A stretch of DNA of 64,000 nt from JAGOCV01 sp049445855. GTDB taxonomy: Bacteria; Pseudomonadota; Gammaproteobacteria; Burkholderiales; Burkholderiaceae_C. Positions within the stretch are counted from its first letter, which is position 1, and the number at the start of each line of letters is the position of its first letter. Below, one piece after another: positions 62,422-64,000 of this stretch. The stretch spans positions 558,001 to 622,000 of the forward strand of contig NZ_JBMSDV010000003.1 of assembly GCF_049445855.1 (NCBI RefSeq). The letters are read 5' to 3'. The translations under genes and the position numbers were made by a program. Under the pieces are notes generated by a model. The model searched no databases, was not told the origin of the DNA, and saw only the letters and a program-made list of their open reading frames with translations.

Positions 62422-62694
62422 ATGAAACACATCGAGACCATCCTTTCCCTGACGCACATCGTGACGTCGGACTTGCGTCCCCGCGTGCGCGTGACACACC
62501 AGGGCAGCCGCGACGGCAGCCTGCGCGGCCTGGCCAGCGAAGTGCTGGGCAGTGAAGAGCAAGCGCGCCGCTGGCTCGGGCGCTGCGATGCGCTCGAGCT
62601 GCCGATCCTGAACAGCTACCTGTTGCGCCGTGCGCGCAGCAGCAAGGTCAACAACCAGCACTTCATGGAGGCGGCTGCGGCCGTATGGGCATGA
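62422..62694 (+). CDS. Small ParS/MbcA-like half-domain protein
   Basis: A 90-residue soluble protein, AAGGA about 10 bases before the ATG. The segment LASEVLGSEEQARRWLGRCD resembles the first half of the antitoxin toxin-binding domain seen in Xre/ParS/MbcA proteins (FGSxxxAxxWL pattern), but the second half (the GxxPLELL part) is absent and no helix-turn-helix precedes it. It is a paralogue of the protein at 63290-63499. It overlaps the RES-like gene by 4 bases (ATGA). Possible partner of the RES-like protein; function unproven. Confidence 0.65.
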   Translation: MKHIETILSLTHIVTSDLRPRVRVTHQGSRDGSLRGLASEVLGSEEQARRWLGRCDALELPILNSYLLRRARSSKVNNQHFMEAAAAVWA

Positions 62695-63299
62695 GCAACA
62701 TCGACAATGTCATCCGCGTGTGGCGCCTTGCCACCGCAACCCGTCCTGCACAACAGGTGTGTGCCGAACCAGCGCTGCGTGCAGGCCGCTGGCACGACGT
62801 GGGCGACCGCGTGCTGTACGCCTATGAATCCGAGGAACTGGCTGCGCTTTCACTCAGCCAGCTCACGCAAGGCGTGGAGCCTGCGCGTCTGGTGCACGAA
62901 AGCCTCGACCTGCCGGCCGACCCGACGCTGCATGCCGAGTTCAACGTGGCCGGCGAAGGCAAGACGCGCCGCGCGTTCTACACCCCCGGTGAAGTGCGCC
63001 TGCCCATCGTGAACCTGAGCGCACTGATGCGTGAACGCCATCTGCTGACGCTGTGGGTGACGTCGCCCTACACCACGCAGCAGCGCACGGTGCTGATCAA
63101 CGCCGACCACCCCGCGTTCGGCAAGATCCGTATCGAGTCACATGTGTTGCCTGGCGCCTCGTTCTTCAGCACCGGCCCCTGCGGCTCCGACGTGGCGGAT
63201 GCCTGGGCGCAGACCGACTTCGGTGCGGATGAAGACGAACCGTCGATGCAGTCCACCCTGTTCCAACCCCGTGAAGTGGGAGCTGCGCCATGCTTCTGA
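62691..63299 (+). CDS. RES-domain-like protein with replaced catalytic Glu
   Basis: A 202-residue protein. VWRLATATRP, AGRWHDVGDRVLYAYES (with Arg33 and Tyr43) and the late NADHPAFGKIRIES follow the order and spacing of RES domains, toxins of RES-Xre systems that destroy NAD+. Where the family has Glu in LEVLVH after the YAxxS segment, this protein has Ser54 (LAALSLSQLTQG). So it may be a non-toxic or repurposed version. It has an insertion (about 95-125) and an acidic C-terminal tail. The ATG at 62691 overlaps the preceding stop; 62685 is also in frame. Confidence 0.65.
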   Translation: MSNIDNVIRVWRLATATRPAQQVCAEPALRAGRWHDVGDRVLYAYESEELAALSLSQLTQGVEPARLVHESLDLPADPTLHAEFNVAGEGKTRRAFYTPGEVRLPIVNLSALMRERHLLTLWVTSPYTTQQRTVLINADHPAFGKIRIESHVLPGASFFSTGPCGSDVADAWAQTDFGADEDEPSMQSTLFQPREVGAAPCF

Positions 63300-63499
63300 T
63301 GAACGTTGAAAATTTCGTCGACGACGTGCCCGGCGTGCTGCCGGTGCGCAACCAGGGCCGCATCGCCGCGATGCTCAGGATGGCGAGCGAGATCTTCGGC
63401 AGCCAGCAGAATGCACAACGCTGGATCAGCAACTGCAGCGAGTCCGACTTGTCGGTGCTGCACGAATGCGTGGAAGCCGCCGCGCAATGGGGGCGCTGA
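63290..63499 (+). CDS. Second small ParS/MbcA-like half-domain protein
   Basis: A 69-residue protein. MLRMASEIFGSQQNAQRWI aligns with LRGLASEVLGSEEQARRWL of the protein at 62422, and both continue to a short helix. The gene overlaps the RES-like gene by 10 bases; an alternative ATG at 63299 overlaps its stop (TGATG). The operon thus has two paralogous small proteins on either side of the RES-like protein. Function unknown. Confidence 0.6.
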   Translation: MLLMNVENFVDDVPGVLPVRNQGRIAAMLRMASEIFGSQQNAQRWISNCSESDLSVLHECVEAAAQWGR

Positions 63500-63511
63500 G
63501 CGGCGTTCGAA

Positions 63512-64000
63512 TCAGCGGGCAGCGCCGGCCGCGGCGGGCGCTGCGATGAAGTCCAGCACCTCGCGCCGCACCGGCGCCAGCCAGCGCAGCGGCCCCGCGA
63601 GCGAGCCTGCCAGCGTGACGTGGTTGATCGCCGAGTGCCGATGCACCGTCACAGGCACGCCCTGCGCACGCAACGCGCGCGCCATGCCTTCGGTGTTGCG
63701 CTCGGGGTTGACGAGCTTGTCGCTGTCTGGAGCGATGAGCAATGCAGGTGGACTGTCCTTGCTCACATGACGCAGCGGCTGGCTGTCCGGCGGCGTGTCG
63801 GGCCAGTTGAAAGCGACCTGCGCTTCCGGGTTCTCGATGGGCAGGAAGTCGTACGCACCGGCCAGACCGATCCATCCCGCAAAACGCCGGGGCGACAGGC
63901 CCTGCGCATTCAGCCAGCGCGCATCCAGCGCCAACATCGCCGCGTTCCATCCCCCCGCACTGTGACCCATGACGAACACCCGCTTCGGGTCGCCGTTCAT
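63512..64000 (-). CDS. Alpha/beta-hydrolase (esterase/lipase type), 5' end outside window
   Basis: The visible 162 codons are the C-terminal part of a serine hydrolase. The nucleophile motif GHSAGGWNAAM begins near the window edge, ALLIAPDSDKLVNPERN supplies the acid, and HRHSAINHVTLAG the catalytic His. The oxyanion HGG-type motif must lie beyond base 64000. It resembles BD-FAE/carboxylesterase proteins; substrate unknown. It converges on the small-protein operon. Confidence 0.88.
   Translation of the reverse strand: MNGDPKRVFVMGHSAGGWNAAMLALDARWLNAQGLSPRRFAGWIGLAGAYDFLPIENPEAQVAFNWPDTPPDSQPLRHVSKDSPPALLIAPDSDKLVNPERNTEGMARALRAQGVPVTVHRHSAINHVTLAGSLAGPLRWLAPVRREVLDFIAAPAAAGAAR

Overview
The window is GC-rich DNA from a betaproteobacterium of the order Burkholderiales, most likely family Comamonadaceae (Variovorax/Acidovorax-like). 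This rests on gene content and order (ftsA-ftsZ-lpxC; accB-accC-prmA-DUF3426-pfkB; pilS-pilR-ampD; cytochrome-assembly gene divergent from ffh) and on a palindromic intergenic element of a kind I recall from that family. Most of the window is core genome. Three stretches are accessory or unusual.

Layout. 1-3863: end of the division/cell-wall cluster (ftsA partial, ftsZ, lpxC, small membrane protein). 3976-13642: a type I secretion locus (ABC exporter, HlyD-type adaptor) followed by an array of partial copies of an RTX linker module, interleaved with AT-rich DNA encoding small membrane proteins, and then a 1668-residue RTX protein. 13660-20408 (minus strand): ruvC, a CdsA-like gene, a PlsC-like gene, mtgA, aroE, a TonB-like gene and an RNase II-family gene, mostly with 4-base overlaps. 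20448-25125: YqiA-like esterase, rodA, tldD, and aroG behind an attenuator whose leader peptide contains FYFYFWF. 25143-34164: cupin gene, mpl, a conserved unknown, a TlpA-like thioredoxin, accB, accC, prmA, an IS481-type element with a frameshifted transposase and a 6-bp target duplication, a DUF3426 gene and a PfkB kinase. 34217-39270 (minus): histone-H1-like gene with a clear terminator, nrdB, nrdA, and an nrd promoter carrying paired NrdR boxes. 39442-44306 (minus): ampD, pilR, pilS, a small zinc-ribbon-like gene and a cytochrome c assembly gene. 44339-49372: ffh, then opgH and opgG on minus. 49557-54907 (minus): GlrR-like regulator, QseG-like lipoprotein, GlrK-like kinase, miaB and an exported unknown.

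55108-63499 reads as one regulatory-adhesion locus: an OmpR-type regulator, a CHASE2 histidine kinase, a 1308-residue trimeric autotransporter, and a three-gene operon of small proteins. The middle protein of that operon looks like a RES domain with a replaced catalytic glutamate. Its two neighbours are paralogues resembling half of a ParS/MbcA toxin-binding domain. The autotransporter and the small operon are each preceded by a copy of the same 113-bp repeat, which carries three AACAA boxes at a conserved 21/22-bp spacing. This suggests common control, plausibly by the adjacent two-component system. The window ends inside an alpha/beta hydrolase gene on minus.

The best candidates for something undescribed are (i) the RTX linker array, which looks like a cassette system for exchanging the N-terminus of a secreted RTX protein together with a small membrane, possibly immunity, protein, and (ii) the autotransporter plus RES-like operon unit with its duplicated control region. 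No tRNA, rRNA or CRISPR array was seen.
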